From an uncultured Zoogloea sp. (lineage in GTDB: Bacteria > Pseudomonadota > Gammaproteobacteria > Burkholderiales > Rhodocyclaceae), in NCBI GenBank assembly GCA_937967645.1, contig CALBTT010000093.1, forward strand, positions 1-41,386: 41,386 nt of DNA, read 5' to 3'. Each line of letters starts with the position of its first letter. The first letter of the stretch is position 1. This document shows positions 38,667 through 41,386 of the stretch, piece after piece. The position numbers and the translations under genes are program-made. The notes beneath the pieces are model-generated. The model searched no databases. It was not told where the DNA came from and saw only the letters and a program-made list of their open reading frames with translations.

Positions 38667-40304
38667 ATGAGGGTATCCGAACCCACCCTGGTGCGCGGGC
38701 AGTCCGCATGGTCGCAGTGGCGACTGCGGGCCCTCGTCTTCGTCTCCGCCCTCGTTCCCATGCTGATCTGGCTGCTGGTGGATGCCCGTCTCGCCCACCC
38801 GTGGCAAGCAGCCGGCTGGGCCGGGTTGTGCGCATTGCTGGCGGCCGCGGCGCCGGGGCGCTGGCTGAGGTTGGGCGGGTACCTCCAGATCCTGATGTTG
38901 CCGCTGACCCTGGGCTGGCTGGCTGCTGTGGCGGTCACCGGCATGGGGCCTTCCACGGCAAGCCTGGGGTCGGTGACCAATGGCGCCTATCGGGAGGTCA
39001 TGACGGCTTCCAGGGTGGTCATGATGAATCACGACTTCCAGATCGTTGCCAGCGCTGTCGTGCTGGCCGTCCTGGCCTTGGGGTGGGCCTTGTGGCGAGC
39101 GGGGCCTGTGGCGCAACAGCGTGGAGTGAGCGTGATCTTCCTGCTGGCACTGGTGCCGGGGTCGGCGGCCGTGCTCGATGCGGGAGGCTTCCGGGAGTAC
39201 GCCAAGCTCGCAGGAAGCGAGGCCCGGGTTGGCGTGGTGTGGCTCTCTCACCTGGAGATGCTGAAGGAGGGGGCCCGTGTCTTGCTCAATCAGTCGGCCA
39301 TGGAGGGGAGGGCCGAGTCCATCGTCGCCCGTTCTGCGGGGCAGGCGGTCAAGACCTTCGATTTCTTCCCCGGCGTGGGCGTATTCATCGTTGGCGAGTC
39401 CCTGCGGGCAGATGCCCTCATGAAGCCAGGGCGTGGCCCGTGGTCGGAGCGACTGGCCCGGCGCCTTGATGCGGGGCTTGGGCTCAGGCTGCCGGACGCC
39501 TGTGCGGGTGGGAACGGGACTTTTGTCTCCTACCCGAGGCTGGTGACGGCCGTGGATGTGGCGGACGAGGCGGGGGCTGCACGGGGGCCGACCCTGCTTG
39601 CCATGGCCAAGGCCGCCGGGGCGCGAACTGCCTATATCAACAACCATGAGATCTGGGTGGTGCCGGAGACGGGCCATGACTTCACCCAGAAGATCTCGTC
39701 GATGGACGTCAATACTTTCGATGAAGTCGCCATCGAGGCGATGGGCGATTTCCTCAAGCGAACCGAGGCGCCTTCGAAGGCGGTGCTGCTTCACCTGTAT
39801 GGCCAGCACTTCTTCTATGAGCAGCGTTACCCGGCCGCGTTGTTCCCCCCTGAGTCCGAGGGGCTCGGGGCCGATGCCTTGAGTGAGCTGCGCTATCAAC
39901 GGGCGGCGGAGTACGGGGCAAAGGTCCTCCTGCAGGCCGCAGAGGAACTTGACCGGCTACCTGTCCCGGCCTTCCTCATCTTCACCAGCGATCATGGGGA
40001 ACACCTGCCTTCGGATGGTACGGGCAAGCGCTTCCATGCTGGGCCGATCAGTGCGCTGGGCGATTCAGTTGTGCCCGTTCTGGTGCTGTGGAACAAGGCG
40101 TTTCGCGAAACTGGGCGCCAGCATTCACTCGATCGCCTCAGCCGGGAGACGGGGGGGATTGCCCATCGGGATGCCGCGCGTGCCTGGCTTGTGCTGTCGG
40201 GACATCCGGGAGGGCTGGAGCCAAGCCCGAATCCTCAGACCTGGGGGGCGCTTGATCGTGGGCAGCGTACGGGGCCAGTCAGCTGCTCTGAGTTGAAGCC
40301 TTGA
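38667..40304 (+). CDS. Phosphoethanolamine-transferase-like membrane enzyme
   Basis: 545 residues, alkaline-phosphatase superfamily. About five membrane segments lie in residues 1-170. The catalytic domain starts at GVFIVGESLRADAL, where Ser245 stands at the position of the Thr nucleophile of EptA, and includes FTSDHGEHL and FHAGP. It probably transfers a phosphoethanolamine-like group to lipid A, another glycan or lipid, from the periplasmic side. It follows ampD by 27 bp. Its 3' end overlaps a convergent gene by 70 bp. Confidence 0.82.
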   Translation: MRVSEPTLVRGQSAWSQWRLRALVFVSALVPMLIWLLVDARLAHPWQAAGWAGLCALLAAAAPGRWLRLGGYLQILMLPLTLGWLAAVAVTGMGPSTASLGSVTNGAYREVMTASRVVMMNHDFQIVASAVVLAVLALGWALWRAGPVAQQRGVSVIFLLALVPGSAAVLDAGGFREYAKLAGSEARVGVVWLSHLEMLKEGARVLLNQSAMEGRAESIVARSAGQAVKTFDFFPGVGVFIVGESLRADALMKPGRGPWSERLARRLDAGLGLRLPDACAGGNGTFVSYPRLVTAVDVADEAGAARGPTLLAMAKAAGARTAYINNHEIWVVPETGHDFTQKISSMDVNTFDEVAIEAMGDFLKRTEAPSKAVLLHLYGQHFFYEQRYPAALFPPESEGLGADALSELRYQRAAEYGAKVLLQAAEELDRLPVPAFLIFTSDHGEHLPSDGTGKRFHAGPISALGDSVVPVLVLWNKAFRETGRQHSLDRLSRETGGIAHRDAARAWLVLSGHPGGLEPSPNPQTWGALDRGQRTGPVSCSELKP

Positions 40305-40921
40305 TCCGAGGGTCTTTTCTCCAGCGTCCACACGGTTGCGGGGGGAAGGTTGCAGAGGATGGTCGGTCCTCTGGTCCAGACAAGGTTTCCGGATGGGCTC
40401 GTGAATGGGGTCTTGCCGAAGTAGCTGTACTGGATCAGCTGAAACTCTCGATAGCGTTGGCTGATGCGCTTGATGCTGTCGCAAAGACGTCGGCAGTCGT
40501 CTGCGGGCAAGGAAGCGAAGGGGAGTGACGAGACGAGCGTGAGTCGCTTGTGCTGGGGCAAGGTGAGCTCCTCAAGCTGGCTTGCGCATAGCGCCAGTAC
40601 GGGCAGCTCCGGGAAGCGCTTCAAAAGGCCGTGCGCCAGTTCCGGAGATTTCTCGAGCGCGACGAGGTAGTGCAGTTGTTCCCTGACCGCGAGTAGCGCT
40701 TGCGTGATGGCACCTGTCCCGGCGCCAAGCTCAATGACCACTCCGGGAGGGCCTTTGGCCAGCAGCGTCTCTGCTATGGCTGAGCCTAGGCTGCGTCCAG
40801 CAGGCGCGATGGCGCCAATCTGTCTCGGGTTCCTGAGGAGCGTGAGCCAGAAGCGGAGGAGGTGTGTCATCGACATGGCGTGGGGGAGTTCCGAGATCGC
40901 AAAAGTAGGGCATGTCTTCAT
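40235..40921 (-). CDS. Phospholipid N-methyltransferase-like (PmtA-type) SAM methyltransferase
   Basis: 228 residues from ATG 40921; starts at 40876 or 40870 are also possible, as no clear ribosome site decides. RFWLTLLRNPRQIGAIAPAGRSL resembles the amphipathic start of PmtA-like enzymes, and VVIELGAGTGAITQALL (about 61-77) is the SAM-binding motif. PmtA methylates phosphatidylethanolamine toward phosphatidylcholine. The stop lies inside the preceding convergent gene. The neighbouring enzyme also uses phosphatidylethanolamine in many relatives, so both may act on the same lipid pool (inference). Confidence 0.75.
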   Translation of the reverse strand: MKTCPTFAISELPHAMSMTHLLRFWLTLLRNPRQIGAIAPAGRSLGSAIAETLLAKGPPGVVIELGAGTGAITQALLAVREQLHYLVALEKSPELAHGLLKRFPELPVLALCASQLEELTLPQHKRLTLVSSLPFASLPADDCRRLCDSIKRISQRYREFQLIQYSYFGKTPFTSPSGNLVWTRGPTILCNLPPATVWTLEKRPSDQGFNSEQLTGPVRCPRSSAPQV

Positions 40922-41184
40922 GATTTGTCCATCCCGGCGGGCGGCGATGTGCTACTTCTCGCGGAAATGGTGAGCGCATGTATTGTCACCCACGGTAGTG
41001 ACATCACGTTGAAGGAGTCCGTCCGGCAAGCTCGCCTCGTGACGCATTGCTGCCGGCCGTGTAGGTTGTGAATCCCGCGCAAACGCTGGTTTCATGCCTT
41101 TGGCATCAAACGGTGACGACAGGCTTTGATATGTTCGGGTGATGCCATTTGCAAGTCTGCCTATCGGCCTGTCGTCCCCCGTGT

Positions 41185-41213
41185 TTGACAAAATTGAATT
41201 GAATCAATACAAT
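41185..41213 (+). promoter_or_regulatory. Sigma-70 promoter at the window end
   Basis: TTGACA (41185-41190), 17-bp spacer, TACAAT (41208-41213). A near-ideal housekeeping promoter reading out of the window; no start codon with good context is seen before 41386. The rest of 40922-41386 holds no gene I can support. Confidence 0.7.
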
Positions 41214-41386
41214 GCGTTCCGTGTGCAGTGCAGCACGCAAAAATATTGTTACATACCCGTATCAAAGCAGTCGCATAGCCGGGCCTCTTCCCTTCCGGCT
41301 ACTGACCGAATCAAGGTCTGGCTTTGGTGCATTTTTGGCACGCTGTCTGGTTGCGTCAGCGTGTTTGGATCAACCCCTGGCGACCT

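Noticed and set aside
40952..41191. A 79-codon minus-strand frame upstream of the methyltransferase.
   Set aside because: No ribosome site, no recognisable family, and the plus-strand sigma-70 promoter starts within it.

Overview
The window is GC-rich and gene-dense, and reads as the chromosome of a nitrogen-fixing betaproteobacterium. The Rhodocyclales (Azospira, Azonexus, Dechloromonas, Azoarcus relatives) fit best; this is inferred from gene content and protein style, not from a marker gene. It combines a molybdenum nitrogenase core, DraT/DraG control, sigma-54 promoters, a type IV pilin and an aerobic aromatic-degradation cluster. No rRNA, tRNA or CRISPR array was seen.

Layout. 1-653: a truncated palindromic repeat carrying a smaller inverted repeat, then a degenerate 41/42-bp tandem repeat. 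654-4101 (minus): a tightly packed operon with truncated haemoglobin, an unknown protein, draT, draG and an ArsC-like nitrogenase-associated protein. 4102-4597: a divergent regulatory region with two NifA sites and a sigma-54 promoter on each strand. 4598-9113 (plus): nifH, nifD, nifK and a FeSII/FdxD-type [2Fe-2S] ferredoxin. 9177-11203: a zinc-ribbon protein, a lipoprotein, and an ECF sigma/anti-sigma pair. 11311-11920: a second, complete copy of the palindromic repeat. 11961-15623 (minus): a small lipoprotein, a DUF2238-type membrane protein, a Phd/VapC toxin-antitoxin pair, and a UvrD-like helicase behind a LexA box. 15754-17315: two alpha/beta hydrolases.

17474-32395 (minus) is a long catabolic block. 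In transcription order it holds a meta-cleavage hydrolase, LigA- and LigB-type extradiol dioxygenase subunits, a Rieske ferredoxin, ring-hydroxylating dioxygenase alpha and beta, a dihydrodiol dehydrogenase, a nitronate-monooxygenase-like flavoprotein, a Liv-type binding protein, a feruloyl-CoA-synthetase-like ligase, a ferredoxin-reductase, LivH, a fused LivM-LivG, LivF and two hotdog thioesterases. A TetR regulator (32701) is divergent. The shared promoter region holds a perfect FNR box and two related inverted repeats. Together these genes look like a complete uptake, activation, dihydroxylation and ring-cleavage route for an unidentified aromatic compound. The enzymes for the final 2-hydroxypentadienoate steps are not in the window.

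33420-41386: a hybrid histidine kinase convergent with an ammonium transporter (sigma-54 promoter plus NtrC site), a type IV pilin with its own sigma-54-like promoter, an AmpD amidase, a phosphoethanolamine-transferase-like membrane enzyme, and an overlapping convergent phospholipid methyltransferase. The window ends with a strong sigma-70-like promoter pointing out of it.

The main theme is nitrogen: nitrogenase, its switch-off enzymes (DraT/DraG), candidate oxygen-protection proteins (truncated globin, FeSII-type ferredoxin) and ammonium uptake all carry sigma-54 signals or sit behind them.
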